The notes: a model not told the origin generated them from the sequence alone. A DNA stretch of 64,000 nt from Clostridium omnivorum (GCF_026012015.1 NZ_BRXR01000001.1:962001-1026000); one strand, 5' to 3'. Shown: positions 1 through 9,898, counted from the stretch's first letter. Numbers and translations: made by a program.

Positions 1-277
1 CCAGCCTTTTTTCTGAATTCCCTGCAATAATTCCAGCTGCTGCTGCAGCTTCAATTCCTTTTAAACTATTAGTATTTGGTACAACAACACTTTTTACATT
101 TTTTATTATATTAGCACTTGCATAAACAACGACTCTTTCAGGTAAACTGCCAAGTACTTCTCTTGCCTTTGCTGAAGCATAGGCAATTGCAATTGGTTCT
201 GTACACCCCATTGCAGGTACCAATTCTTCTTTTAGAATCTGAACATAGCTTTTATACTTAATATCTGTTTTTTCCAA
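1..277 (-). CDS. UPF0597/CyuA-type L-cysteine desulfidase family protein, 3' part outside window
   Basis: The first 92 residues of a minus-strand gene are visible; the rest lies beyond base 1. The start is a TTG at 277, placed 10 bases after GGAGGG (293-288). The N-terminus carries ELVPAMGCTEPIAIAYA and, further on, VVVPNTNSLKGIEAAAAAG. Both are typical of the UPF0597 (serine dehydratase alpha-like) family, whose characterised members are iron-sulfur L-cysteine desulfidases that release pyruvate, ammonia and sulfide. The cysteine of MGCTEP would be a cluster ligand. It is probably cytoplasmic. The family call is firm. The substrate is inferred from family members and cannot be checked without the C-terminal part. 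Confidence 0.8.
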   Translation of the reverse strand, partial: MEKTDIKYKSYVQILKEELVPAMGCTEPIAIAYASAKAREVLGSLPERVVVYASANIIKNVKSVVVPNTNSLKGIEAAAAAGIIAGNSEKRL

Positions 278-530
278 GATATGTTTTCCCTCCATTCAAT
301 ATATGGTTATTTTATCTTAAGCTAATTCTATTTATAACATACATCTGCTAATTCTAATTTAATATCAAATTTATATTTTTTCAATATATCTTTCTTATTT
401 TGGTAGTTTTAATGTCTATATAGTTCATTTTGAAGCAAAAAACACACGCTTACTTACAATACAGATTTTAGATGATATGAGAATTGACCATAGAATCCTA
501 TGAAGAAATATTATTTTTCTCATTTCAATA

Positions 531-580
531 AAAAAAGAGCCCATTCAGGATGCTGGTTTCTAAAGCCCTGAACAAGCTCT
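531..580 (-). terminator. Rho-independent terminator of murQ-murR
   Basis: On the minus strand, arms at 579-567 and 549-537 (GAGCTTGTTCAGG pairing with CCTGAATGGGCTC, with wobble pairs) are followed by a run of T. It starts 8 bases after the stop codon of the RpiR-family gene. Confidence 0.85.
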
Positions 581-587
581 CTATTAA

Positions 588-1436
588 TTACTTTAACTTT
601 AAGTCCTCAACCATTTGTCTAGTTTCCTTTAAGTATCTGTCAATCCTTGAAAAGTCGTTCTTTGCTACTCCTATAAATAATATGTCAACTAATGTGAGCT
701 GAGCTATTCTAGATGATATTGCGCCTATTCTTAGATCCTTTTCAATACTTGGAACTTGAAGATTTATATCAGCTATATCACTTATAGGATTTGTACCATA
801 CTTTGTTATAGAAATACACTTTGCTCCTTTTTCCTTTGCCTTTGATATGGATTTATACACTTCTTTTGTCTTTCCTCCAAAGGAAATAGCTATAGCTACG
901 TCCTTAGGTTCGATGAGTGCAGCCATTGATAGCTGCATATGGCTATCAGGATGCATATGTGCGTTTCTGTTTATTCTCATAAGCTTTGATTGAAAATCCA
1001 TTGCTATTAATGCTGAAGAACCTACTCCAAACAAGTATATATTTTTTGCCTTTTGAATAGCCTCTACTGCTTCTTTCACCTTTTTTTCGTCTAATAATTC
1101 AAGTGTGTCCTCAATAGACTTTATATTTTTCTTGCCAGTTTTAATTATAACCTCTTTGATGGTATCTTTGGTATCGATATAATCATAATCAACTTCCTCA
1201 ACCTTTTCCTCTGCATCATTTTTTGCAAGAGCAATCTTAAATTCTGGAAAGCCTTCAAACCCTATTTTTCGAACAAATCTTATAACGCTAGCTCCACTTG
1301 TTCCTGAAAGTGACGCTAGCTCATATGCTGAAAGCTTATATATTTCGCTAGTATTATTTAATATATATTCAGCAATTTTCTTTTCTGATTCAGTCATGTT
1401 TTCATAGCTCTGTTTAATTATTAGTGAGCAATTCAT
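588..1436 (-). CDS. murR: RpiR/MurR-family transcriptional regulator (HTH + SIS)
   Basis: This 282-residue protein has an N-terminal RpiR-type helix-turn-helix (about 1-77, with LASLSGTSGASVIRFVRKIG as recognition region). A SIS sugar-phosphate-binding domain follows (about 125-255, with YLFGVGSSALIA and AISFGGKTKEVY). The family represses or activates sugar-phosphate genes in response to the bound phosphosugar. It lies 259 bases downstream of murQ on the same strand, as in B. subtilis, where MurR controls MurNAc use. It is therefore likely a MurNAc-6-phosphate-responsive regulator of this island. The start follows AAAGGAGAGAGA closely. The 1437-1695 gap carries an imperfect stem (GCATATC at 1477-1483, GATATGC at 1516-1522) but no promoter I trust. 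The family is certain; the effector is inferred from context. Confidence 0.85.
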   Translation of the reverse strand: MNCSLIIKQSYENMTESEKKIAEYILNNTSEIYKLSAYELASLSGTSGASVIRFVRKIGFEGFPEFKIALAKNDAEEKVEEVDYDYIDTKDTIKEVIIKTGKKNIKSIEDTLELLDEKKVKEAVEAIQKAKNIYLFGVGSSALIAMDFQSKLMRINRNAHMHPDSHMQLSMAALIEPKDVAIAISFGGKTKEVYKSISKAKEKGAKCISITKYGTNPISDIADINLQVPSIEKDLRIGAISSRIAQLTLVDILFIGVAKNDFSRIDRYLKETRQMVEDLKLK

Positions 1437-1695
1437 ATTCTCTCTCCTTTAATTAGGTTTAAATCTGAATTTACCCGCATATCCCAAATAATTCAACAGA
1501 AGGATCTCCCTAGAAGATATGCTATTGCCAAATATTACACTTTAGATTTTAGTACAAATAGATTCTTCGTACTTTTTTCAGAACTAAGATATCTTTATAT
1601 TATATCTATTTATCATTTATTACTGTGGTAAATTCATTAATAATTATATCATATTTTGTCTTAGGAAAAAGAAGCTATGTAAATAATTTGTCATA

Positions 1696-2622
<927 letters not shown>

Positions 2623-2640
2623 TTACTTAATGTTATATTT

Positions 2641-2669
2641 ATATTAACATGTCCGAAATTCTATTTCAA
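2641..2669 (-). promoter_or_regulatory. Predicted murQ promoter with overlapping inverted repeats
   Basis: A -35 TTGAAA (2669-2664) and a -10 TAATAT (2646-2641) are separated by exactly 17 bases. Two inverted repeats overlap it: GAAAT-N3-ATTTC at 2655-2667, next to the -35, and ATGTTA-N9-TAACAT at 2630-2650, across the -10. Either could be the operator for the adjacent RpiR-type regulator. This is a reading by eye. Confidence 0.6.
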
Positions 2670-2783
2670 TATCCATTGAATAAATTTAAATTTTATTTCA
2701 CATGTAATTTTTTTCTAAATTTCATTAAGATGCGCTTCTATGCCAAATAAGACATACCTTTACTCCCTTTCTAGTTGAAAATG

Positions 2784-2816
2784 AAAAAGAGGATATCTAT
2801 TTTTTTAGACACCCTC
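2784..2816 (-). terminator. Terminator downstream of the YesL-like gene
   Basis: On the minus strand GAGGGTGTCT (2816-2807) pairs with AGATATCCTC (2798-2789), including two G-U pairs, followed by TTTTTC. It separates the DUF624 gene from murQ. The rest of the 2608-2909 interval is AT-rich leader with nothing else I can name. Confidence 0.65.
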
Positions 2817-2909
2817 GTATATTTATATTGAATCATCCTGCATCAAATGCTATGAAGATACAGTTAGTTGTCACTATATTAATTTAATCTTTTGTTCAAA
2901 TAGTCATGT

Positions 2910-3599
2910 TTAATTTGAGCTTGGCTTAATTTTCTCTTCTATTTCTTTTAATATATCTTTCTCATAGTACATAATTACATAGCACACCAGACTGGATATT
3001 ACAAAAACAACAAAAACACTGACTAAATTCATTAAAAGATAACCTAAAGCAAGTACTGACATTACAAGTATAGTAATCTTAAAATTTCTAACTGAATAAT
3101 AAATAGAAAGTTTTACAGCATCCTTTATACTTATATAAAACCGACATATTATTGGAAATACATAGGTGCTAATAATTAGAGGAATAAATAAGCCCGAAAA
3201 TAATAAAGGCTTTACTATATAGCTCGTACTAGTTTTGTATTTGATAATTGATAAATCATAAGATACAAAGGTTAAAATTATTGCTAAAAAAAATGACAAG
3301 CTTAAAGCTTGCAGGAAATTAACCTTATAAGCTTTGAAATAATCCTTTATTGCATCAACATCCTTCTCCCTAATTAATTTTCCCATAACACTTAATAAAG
3401 CAGTTATAGCTGGACCTTCTAATGAAAGTGATATTACAAAAAATATTATACCCTCCGTAAAAAGTTTATCACCATAAGCTAGTATAGTTAAAATTAAAAA
3501 AATACTGCAAATTGAAAAGCAAAAAGCACCAGCAATAAAGTACCAAATATAACCCGTAATAGTATAGAGCGGGTTGTCAGTAAAGTCTTCTTTTGCCAT
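2910..3599 (-). CDS. YesL/DUF624-family membrane protein
   Basis: This polytopic membrane protein of 229 residues has about five hydrophobic segments (near 15-40, 45-65, 95-120, 130-155 and 175-205). It resembles the YesL (DUF624) family, including NPLYTITGYIWYF at the N-terminus and the KDAVKLSIYYSVRNF segment. YesL proteins are repeatedly encoded next to carbohydrate ABC importers that use a family 1 binding protein, and their molecular role is unknown. Here it is divergent from exactly such an importer. I place the start at the ATG at 3599 because AGAGGTG lies 6 bases upstream; a GTG at 3608 would overlap that ribosome site. Confidence 0.7.
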   Translation of the reverse strand: MAKEDFTDNPLYTITGYIWYFIAGAFCFSICSIFLILTILAYGDKLFTEGIIFFVISLSLEGPAITALLSVMGKLIREKDVDAIKDYFKAYKVNFLQALSLSFFLAIILTFVSYDLSIIKYKTSTSYIVKPLLFSGLFIPLIISTYVFPIICRFYISIKDAVKLSIYYSVRNFKITILVMSVLALGYLLMNLVSVFVVFVISSLVCYVIMYYEKDILKEIEEKIKPSSN

Positions 3600-3636
3600 G
3601 ATATACACCTCTCTCTATATAATATAGTTTAATTAT

Positions 3637-3665
3637 AATATAAGTTTTAAAAAATAAAATGTAAA
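3637..3665 (-). promoter_or_regulatory. Predicted promoter of the YesL-like gene
   Basis: TTTACA (3665-3660) and TATATT (3642-3637) are spaced 17 bases apart on the minus strand, about 40 bases before the start codon. The region is very AT-rich, so this is tentative. Confidence 0.4.
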
Positions 3666-3700
3666 CCTTTGAAATTTTTTTACATCTTTTAAGTAAAATG

Positions 3701-3729
3701 TTGAAATATTTATTTATTAGGTGTAATAT
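3701..3729 (+). promoter_or_regulatory. Predicted promoter of the ABC importer operon
   Basis: TTGAAA (3701-3706) and TAATAT (3724-3729) with a 17-base spacer. The boxes and spacing are identical to those predicted for murQ. Transcription would start near 3736, leaving a leader of about 105 bases. Confidence 0.6.
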
Positions 3730-3773
3730 AATGTTATTAGAAATAAATGAATATTTAAAAAAATGTATAATAT

Positions 3774-3805
3774 AAACGTTAACATAAATATTAATGTTTT
3801 CGTTT
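3774..3805 (+). promoter_or_regulatory. Candidate operator in the importer leader
   Basis: An imperfect inverted repeat: AAACGTTAACAT, an 8-base spacer, then ATGTTTTCGTTT. Ten of twelve positions are symmetric. It lies about 40 bases downstream of the predicted transcription start, where a repressor could block elongation. Which protein binds is unknown; the island's RpiR-type regulator is the obvious candidate. Confidence 0.4.
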
Positions 3806-3840
3806 TTGTTATAAAATATATATGCATAGAGGGGGATAAT

Positions 3841-5256
3841 ATGAAAAACGTAAAAAAACTAATTGCATTGGCTATGTGTTCTACACTAGTTATTTCTAGT
3901 TTGGTAGGATGCAGCAGCAAAACCAATCAAACTTCAGCAGGAAACTCAACAAAAGAAGATACTATTACTGCTCTTCTTCCACCAGTTTCTCCAAATTACC
4001 AAAAGAACTTTTCTCAGATGGAGGCTGACTTCCATGCAAAGTATCCTAATCTAACACTTAAAATTGAAGCTGCAAGCTGGGAAGATATGACCCAGAAGCT
4101 AGATGTTCAAGTAAATGCAGGAACCCCACCAGATATTGCTTTTATGGGATCAGATGGAATATCTAAATACGTTCAAAGCGGCGTACTTTTAGATATAAGT
4201 AAAATTGCTACATCTGATATGATTAATGACTTTGAACCAGGTCCTTTAGCTTATATGAAAAATGGAAAAGGACTTTACGGTTTCCCAGCATATATGGAAA
4301 TTCACGCTATAGGAGGAAACAAGCAATACTTAGAAGCTGCAGGCATCGACTGGAAATCAATTCAGAAGAATGGTTGGACATTTGACCAATTCAGGGAAGC
4401 TATTAAAAAAGGTGTTGTTAAAAGTGGCGACAAAACATCCCGTTATGGATTTGTATTTGCTTGCTCAGGCGTTACAGCTAAAGACTATTTAAACATTCTT
4501 GTAAAAGAAGCTGGAATGCCATCTCCATTTACTAAAGATTTAAAATATGCATATACAAGTAAGAATTACTTACAAGTACTACAAGGAATAAGAGCTTTAA
4601 TAGATGACGGATCAATGCCTAAGGAATTAAGCTCAGTAACAGCTGGTATGCGTTGGAACATGTTCTTAACAGGCCAAACAATGATTACCGGTAAGGGACT
4701 TGCAGTATTCGAAAATTCTGCAAATGCTAACAACAAGAAACTTGATGCCAAAGATGCAAGCGCTGTAAAGAACAGTATTAAAGTAGATTATGTAGTTCTT
4801 CCAGTTCCTACTTTTGGTAACAATAAGCAGCAAGCTACACCAGCAGTAGACGGATATGTAGCATTTAGAGGAAAGAAAGCTCCAACAGATGAACATATGG
4901 CAAACATAGCTAAAGCAGCATACTTCTTAGCTTCTGGAAAAGTTGCAGCACAAACAAATAATGATTTATTTGTAGCTCAGATTACAAAGAGCTCAGCTGA
5001 AGCAGCAAAGAGCATGAAAGTAGAAAGAAGTGCAGAAAATGCAGCAGCTGTTGATACTTTATTAAAACAAGCTGTAGAAGCTCGTCCTGACATTACTACA
5101 GATTTAGGCGATAAAAATATCAAAATTGAAAATCAAGTTATAGTTCCAAAACTTCAAGCACTTCTATCAGGTGAAATTACACCTCAACAAATGTATGATG
5201 CAGTAAAAGCAGCAGCAGTTCAAGCATTTGGAGAAGACGGCATAGTTAAAGATTAA
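3841..5256 (+). CDS. Sugar ABC transporter substrate-binding lipoprotein (family 1)
   Basis: This 471-residue extracytoplasmic solute-binding protein begins with a lipoprotein signal, ending in the lipobox LVGC with Cys24 as the lipidation site. The mature part has the family 1 (MalE-like) features: DITALLPPVSPNYQ near the start, then VQVNAGTPPDIAFMGSDGI and the later GKGLYGFPAYMEI. GAGGGGGATAAT directly precedes the ATG at 3841; an in-frame ATG at 3763 has no ribosome site and would bury the signal peptide. Followed by two MalF/MalG-type permeases, it should deliver an oligosaccharide. From the surrounding genes I infer GlcNAc-MurNAc or muropeptide ligands, but the sequence alone does not show the ligand. 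Confidence 0.85.
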   Translation: MKNVKKLIALAMCSTLVISSLVGCSSKTNQTSAGNSTKEDTITALLPPVSPNYQKNFSQMEADFHAKYPNLTLKIEAASWEDMTQKLDVQVNAGTPPDIAFMGSDGISKYVQSGVLLDISKIATSDMINDFEPGPLAYMKNGKGLYGFPAYMEIHAIGGNKQYLEAAGIDWKSIQKNGWTFDQFREAIKKGVVKSGDKTSRYGFVFACSGVTAKDYLNILVKEAGMPSPFTKDLKYAYTSKNYLQVLQGIRALIDDGSMPKELSSVTAGMRWNMFLTGQTMITGKGLAVFENSANANNKKLDAKDASAVKNSIKVDYVVLPVPTFGNNKQQATPAVDGYVAFRGKKAPTDEHMANIAKAAYFLASGKVAAQTNNDLFVAQITKSSAEAAKSMKVERSAENAAAVDTLLKQAVEARPDITTDLGDKNIKIENQVIVPKLQALLSGEITPQQMYDAVKAAAVQAFGEDGIVKD

Positions 5257-5270
5257 GAAATACTTTAAAT

Positions 5271-5306
5271 ATATCTCACCTAATTTATTAGGTGGGGTAT
5301 ATTTTT
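5271..5306 (+). terminator. Intercistronic stem-loop after the binding-protein gene
   Basis: ATATCTCACCTAA (5271-5283) pairs with TTAGGTGGGGTAT (5288-5300), with one G-U pair, followed by ATTTTT. Such stem-loops after binding-protein genes often act as partial terminators and protect the upstream mRNA, so the lipoprotein is made in excess over its permeases. Confidence 0.65.
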
Positions 5307-5362
5307 AAGAATACTAAGTAAAAACAATAAAATGTTTAAATGCAATTAATTAGGAGGGACTT

Positions 5363-6259
5363 ATGGAGATTTCAACTAAAAAAAAGAAAAAAGTAAAAGG
5401 AGACAGCCTTTGGGGATATGCATTTATAGCTGTTGCATTAATTGTTTTTTGTATGTTTACACTATATCCAGTAATTAGTGCACTTATTATTAGTTTTCAA
5501 AAGTATAGGCCCTTAGGTCCCGAGTGGATTGGCTTTGCTAATTATAAGAGTTTGCTTAAGGACACTTTATTTGCAAAATCTATAAAAAATACAATAGTTT
5601 ATACAGTATGCTCAGTACCTGTATCACTTATTATTTCCTTTACAGTTGCTATACTTATATACCCCTTTAAAAAATGGATACAGACAATGTTTAAGGCTAT
5701 TTATTATCTTCCTGCAATAGCATCAGGAGTTGCCTTATCAGTTGTATGGCTTTGGATATACGATCCTCTTCCAGAGGGTTTATTTAATAAACTTATAGGC
5801 TTATTTGGAATTCACAACCAAAACTGGCTTGGGTCAAGCAAGACTGCAATGTTATCCTTGCTTATAATGAGTTGGCTTTCCAGCCATGGAACAAGTATTA
5901 TAATATATATTGCAGCACTACTTGGTATACCTGACAGCTATTTTGAAGCAGCTGAATTAGATGGAGCAACTTTCTTTAGCAAGTTAAGATATATAGTTAT
6001 ACCCCTTGTTAAGCCAACTACTTTGTTTTTACTAGTTACCGGTATTATTGGTTCCTTCCAAGTATTTATGAATTCATACATGATGACAGGAGGCGGACCT
6101 GATAATGCAACTACAATGGTTGGATTATTGATATTTAATAATGCATTTGTATATTCAAACTTTGGAGCAGCTGCAGCACAGTCTTTAGTACTGGCATTTA
6201 TTATTGTAATTATTTCTATAATACAGTTTAAGTTTCTTGGCAGTGATGTGCAATATTAA
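5363..6259 (+). CDS. Sugar ABC transporter permease, MalF/UgpA type
   Basis: A six-helix inner-membrane permease of 298 residues. The EAA loop that contacts the ATPase is clear: YFEAAELDGATFFSKLRYI around 193-211. The start codon follows AGGAGGGACTT. It forms a heterodimer with the next gene product and takes substrate from the lipoprotein encoded upstream. No ATP-binding subunit is encoded in this operon, so the complex probably uses a shared MsmX/UgpC-type ATPase from elsewhere, as many Firmicutes sugar importers do. Substrate is inferred from neighbours. Confidence 0.88.
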   Translation: MEISTKKKKKVKGDSLWGYAFIAVALIVFCMFTLYPVISALIISFQKYRPLGPEWIGFANYKSLLKDTLFAKSIKNTIVYTVCSVPVSLIISFTVAILIYPFKKWIQTMFKAIYYLPAIASGVALSVVWLWIYDPLPEGLFNKLIGLFGIHNQNWLGSSKTAMLSLLIMSWLSSHGTSIIIYIAALLGIPDSYFEAAELDGATFFSKLRYIVIPLVKPTTLFLLVTGIIGSFQVFMNSYMMTGGGPDNATTMVGLLIFNNAFVYSNFGAAAAQSLVLAFIIVIISIIQFKFLGSDVQY

Positions 6260-6280
6260 TCATGAGGGAGGATACTATAA

Positions 6281-7141
6281 ATGGCACTATACAGTACTTA
6301 TCAGAAAAATAAAACCGGCTTTGTATTAAAAAGATCATTATCAATAATTGTTCTATTGATATTTGCTTTGTTTACTATATTTCCTATATATTTTATGGTT
6401 ATTTCATCTTTTGGAGACCCAGTGGAAGCCGGTGCAACAAGCATGTCCTTGCTTCCTCAAAAGTTTACATTAGCTTCTTATAAGTTCTTTTTCCAGTTTA
6501 GTCCATATTCTCTAAGATGGATAATAAATTCACTAATTGTAGCTTCAATAATTACTATTTCTAATGTTATCTTCTCTGGAATGGCTGGATACGCATTTTC
6601 TAAGATAAACTTTAAAGGTAAAAATGCTATATTTTATCTGCTTCTTTGCTCAATGATGATACCTTATCAAGTTGTTCAGGTTCCACTGTATATTCTTGTA
6701 GTTAATGTGTTCCATTTGTCAAATACTTATGCAGCTTTGGTACTACCTGACTTATGTACAATTTATAATATATTTTTGGCAAAGCAGTTTATGTCCTCTA
6801 TACCATATGAGATTATTGAAAGTGCTAAAATCGAAGGCTGCAATCAATTCCAAATATATACAAAGATTATAGCTCCTATTTCTAAGACAATATTAGCTGT
6901 AATGGCTATACTTACATTTATGGGCAGCTGGAATGCTTTCTTCTGGCCTTTCCTTGTTACTAGTAATACTGCAATGCAAACTATTCAAGTAGGACTAAAA
7001 AGCTTCCGTTTTGCCAATACAACTTATTTATCACCTATGATGGCAGGAGCTACAATTTCAGCACTTCCTATGTTTATATTATTTTTCACTCTTCAAAAGT
7101 ACTTCCTAGAAGGAGTAGTAGTTGGTGCTGTTAAAGGCTAA
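6281..7141 (+). CDS. Sugar ABC transporter permease, MalG/UgpE type
   Basis: A 286-residue permease with six predicted membrane spans. It has the MalG-type EAA loop (YEIIESAKIEGCNQFQIYTK, around 176-195) and the C-terminal FLEGVVVGAVKG ending typical of the family. It starts 21 bases after the first permease gene, behind GAGGGAGG, so the two are translated from one message. It is the partner subunit of the same importer. Confidence 0.88.
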   Translation: MALYSTYQKNKTGFVLKRSLSIIVLLIFALFTIFPIYFMVISSFGDPVEAGATSMSLLPQKFTLASYKFFFQFSPYSLRWIINSLIVASIITISNVIFSGMAGYAFSKINFKGKNAIFYLLLCSMMIPYQVVQVPLYILVVNVFHLSNTYAALVLPDLCTIYNIFLAKQFMSSIPYEIIESAKIEGCNQFQIYTKIIAPISKTILAVMAILTFMGSWNAFFWPFLVTSNTAMQTIQVGLKSFRFANTTYLSPMMAGATISALPMFILFFTLQKYFLEGVVVGAVKG

Positions 7142-7164
7142 TAAAATAATAAAGGAGTATGGAT

Positions 7165-8154
7165 ATGGAGTTAAGTTATAGAATAATAGCTGAAGAAGAA
7201 TATTTTAAAGTAATAGAATTGTGGAATAGGAACATGGGAATTCTTTTCCCTATGGATGAAAAACTATTCTATGGCAATTTAGAAATGGATAAGAATTACA
7301 ATCAACAGTGTATTTTAGGGGCTTTTGCTGATGCTGAACTGGCTGCATTTATAATATATAAGAAACATACTTCTAATATAGGTTTGATGCCGCCTGCAAA
7401 AAAAATGATCAATATTAATTCAATAGCAGTAGATTTTAAATACAGAAACAAGGGAATTGGAAGCAAACTATTAAGTTTATGTGAGGACGAACTAAAAAAT
7501 GAAGGAGTAACCAGCATAGTTATAGGAAGGGATACCTTTCATTTCTTTCCTGGAGCTCCTACGGAATATATACAGTCTATTGAGTTCTTAAAAAGAAGAG
7601 GCTTTGAAGAAGAAAATATAGACAGCGACATGGTATGCGACTTAAAAAACATAGACCTTGAAGAAATAATTATTAAAAAAAACTTAGTAATTAACAGAGA
7701 TGAAAGATTCGAATTTACTGAGCTTACTGAAAAATATAAGGAAAGTTTAATGGAATTCTTAAAAAAAACATTCCCTGGCAGATGGTATGGGGATATGGAT
7801 CTTTTCTTTAAGTATGGAATGGAATATAAGGATATTATTATAGTTTTAGATAGAGAAAAGGACAAGGTTGTAGGTTTCAGCCATGTCTTTGACAAATCTT
7901 CAAAAGTAATTGGACCTGGAATCTATTGGAGAGAACTGCTTGGCAATAATTATGGCGGTTTAGGGCCAATAGGTGTTGATGCAGATTATAGAAAATTAGG
8001 TCTTGGACTTACTCTCCTGTATAGATGTCTTGAAATACAAAAAAAACGTGGAGTAAGCAAGATGTGCATTGATTGGACAGATCTTCTAGATTTTTACGGT
8101 ATATTTAATTTTATGCCATGGAAAAGTTACTTACATATGACTAAAAAAATTTAA
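7165..8154 (+). CDS. Tandem-GNAT acetyltransferase
   Basis: A protein of 329 residues made of two GNAT folds. Acetyl-CoA-binding signatures appear in each half: DFKYRNKGIGSKLL (near 90-105) and DADYRKLGLGLTLL (near 270-285). GNAT enzymes move an acetyl group from acetyl-CoA to an amine. The ATG at 7165 is preferred over the one at 7159, because AAGGAG ends only one base before the latter. It sits between the permeases and nagZ, and a distant paralogue opens the converging operon (17362-18354). An amino sugar or a peptide amine from cell-wall material is a plausible acceptor, but this is inference only. Confidence 0.75.
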   Translation: MELSYRIIAEEEYFKVIELWNRNMGILFPMDEKLFYGNLEMDKNYNQQCILGAFADAELAAFIIYKKHTSNIGLMPPAKKMININSIAVDFKYRNKGIGSKLLSLCEDELKNEGVTSIVIGRDTFHFFPGAPTEYIQSIEFLKRRGFEEENIDSDMVCDLKNIDLEEIIIKKNLVINRDERFEFTELTEKYKESLMEFLKKTFPGRWYGDMDLFFKYGMEYKDIIIVLDREKDKVVGFSHVFDKSSKVIGPGIYWRELLGNNYGGLGPIGVDADYRKLGLGLTLLYRCLEIQKKRGVSKMCIDWTDLLDFYGIFNFMPWKSYLHMTKKI

Positions 8155-8167
8155 TTTTTACAATTAA

Positions 8168-8196
8168 TTAAGCAGGTGTTATGCCTGCTTAAAATA
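8168..8196 (+). terminator. Intercistronic hairpin before nagZ
   Basis: AAGCAGG (8170-8176) pairs with CCTGCTT (8184-8190), followed by AAAATA rather than a T run. It is probably an mRNA-processing or stabilising stem, not a full stop. Confidence 0.4.
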
Positions 8197-8229
8197 TAAG
8201 TATAATATTATTACAAGGAGGTTTTTATT

Positions 8230-9807
8230 TTGAATATAAAAAATATGTCACTAGAACAAAAGATAGGTCAGATGTTCATTGTAGGTTTTGAATCTCCTTA
8301 CGTTGATGAACACATAACTAAAGTTATTAAAGAATGTCATCTTGGCAATATAATTTACTTTTCAAGAAATATAAAGGATTCAAAACAGCTATTCGAAATG
8401 AATAAAGAACTTCAAAAAATGGCATTAAGTGAAAATAATGCTCCTTTGTTTATATCCATAGATCAGGAAGGAGGAATGGTTACAAGAATACCTAAGGGTG
8501 CAACCTTCTTCCCAGGAAATATGGCTCTATCTGCTGGAGGAACTTCAGAGGATGCTTATAAACAAGGCTGTTACTGCGGTGAAGAGCTTAATGTACTTGG
8601 AATAAACATGAATTTAGCTCCAGTTTTAGATGTAAATATCAATTCTGATAATCCAGTTATAGGTGTTAGAAGTTATGGAGAAGATCCTAAAAGAGTTTCA
8701 GCATTTGGAACTTCCTACATCAAAGGCCTTCAAGAGAGTGGAATTATAGCAACTGGAAAACATTTTCCTGGTCATGGTGATACAAGTACGGACTCCCATT
8801 TGGACTTAAGCAGCGTTCCTCATGATAAAAAAAGACTGGATCAGGTGGAATTATATCCATTTAAGAAAGCTATAGAAAGCGGAATTAATGCCATAATGTC
8901 AGCACATGTTGTGTTCCCTGCTTATGAAAGTGAAAACCTTCCAGCTACCTTATCTAAAAAAGTGCTTACAGGCCTTTTAAAAAATACCCTTGGGTTTAAT
9001 GGCTTAATATTAACAGACTGCATGGAAATGAAAGCAATTGACACCTATTTCGGTACAGAAAAGGCTGCTGTTATGGCTGTAGAGGCTGGCGCTGATTTAA
9101 TCTGCATTTCGCATTCCTTGAATAAACAAGTACAGGCTTATAATAACCTACTTGATGCAGTTAAAACTGGCAGAATAAGCGAAGAAAGAATAGATGAATC
9201 TGTAAGTAGAATAATTAGTATTAAGAATAAGCTTAAAATTGATAAATTTTTAAATTCTTCCTTTGAAGAAATTGAAACCATATTAAACAATGAAACTCAT
9301 AAGGAATTTGCACAAAAAATAAGTGAGCAGAGCATAACCCTTGTAAAAAATCAACAAATGCTGCCACTTAAAAATACCGAAAAGATTTTAACTATTTCAA
9401 CAAACGCAATATCAACAACTGGTGCTGATGATTCTCTATCAGAAAGAAGTATTGCAAAAGTTATTGGCAACGGCTTCAAAAACTTTTATAATGAGGTTAT
9501 AGATATAAAGCCCACTGCAATACAGGTTGAGCATATTAAAGAAATAGCTACAAGCTTTGACAAGATTATAGTATTTACCTATAATGCACATCTTTATAGG
9601 GAGCAAGCAGAGCTTGTAAGCAAGATTTATGACATAAATAAGAACCTGATAGTGATTTCCATGAGAAATCCTTATGACATTAAAGCATTTAGCTATGTTC
9701 CTTGTTATGCTGCAGCCTATGAATACACTCCAATATCATTAAACAGCCTGATAAAGCTCCTAAAGGGCGACATCAAAGGATCTGGCAAGCTTCCAGTGAG
9801 CTTATAA
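8230..9807 (+). CDS. nagZ: Beta-N-acetylglucosaminidase NagZ (GH3)
   Basis: This family 3 glycoside hydrolase of 525 residues releases GlcNAc from GlcNAc-MurNAc disaccharides and muropeptides. The NagZ-specific loop is present as KHFPGHG (177-183) with DSH (188-190), supplying the His-Asp acid/base pair. The nucleophile is Asp263 in LTDCMEM. A C-terminal alpha/beta domain (about 345-525) follows, as in the two-domain Gram-positive NagZ. The TTG start is supported by AAGGAGG 8 bases upstream. There is no signal peptide, unlike the secreted B. subtilis enzyme, so it should act inside the cell on imported substrates. Confidence 0.93.
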   Translation: MNIKNMSLEQKIGQMFIVGFESPYVDEHITKVIKECHLGNIIYFSRNIKDSKQLFEMNKELQKMALSENNAPLFISIDQEGGMVTRIPKGATFFPGNMALSAGGTSEDAYKQGCYCGEELNVLGINMNLAPVLDVNINSDNPVIGVRSYGEDPKRVSAFGTSYIKGLQESGIIATGKHFPGHGDTSTDSHLDLSSVPHDKKRLDQVELYPFKKAIESGINAIMSAHVVFPAYESENLPATLSKKVLTGLLKNTLGFNGLILTDCMEMKAIDTYFGTEKAAVMAVEAGADLICISHSLNKQVQAYNNLLDAVKTGRISEERIDESVSRIISIKNKLKIDKFLNSSFEEIETILNNETHKEFAQKISEQSITLVKNQQMLPLKNTEKILTISTNAISTTGADDSLSERSIAKVIGNGFKNFYNEVIDIKPTAIQVEHIKEIATSFDKIIVFTYNAHLYREQAELVSKIYDINKNLIVISMRNPYDIKAFSYVPCYAAAYEYTPISLNSLIKLLKGDIKGSGKLPVSL

Positions 9808-9898
9808 AATAAGGGCTTATTAACATTAATTTGCAGCAACACATCTAAAAAAATATTTATAATATTTATCAGCATAATACTAAAGCGGAGGTTTTAAC

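Noticed and set aside
3763-3840. Upstream ATG extending the ABC binding protein by 26 residues
   Set aside because: It lacks a ribosome site and would place the lipoprotein signal internally; GAGGGGG supports 3841.
9808-9826. AATAAG-GG-CTTATT palindrome after nagZ as a terminator
   Set aside because: The loop is too small and no T run follows; the next gene has its own ribosome site and seems cotranscribed.
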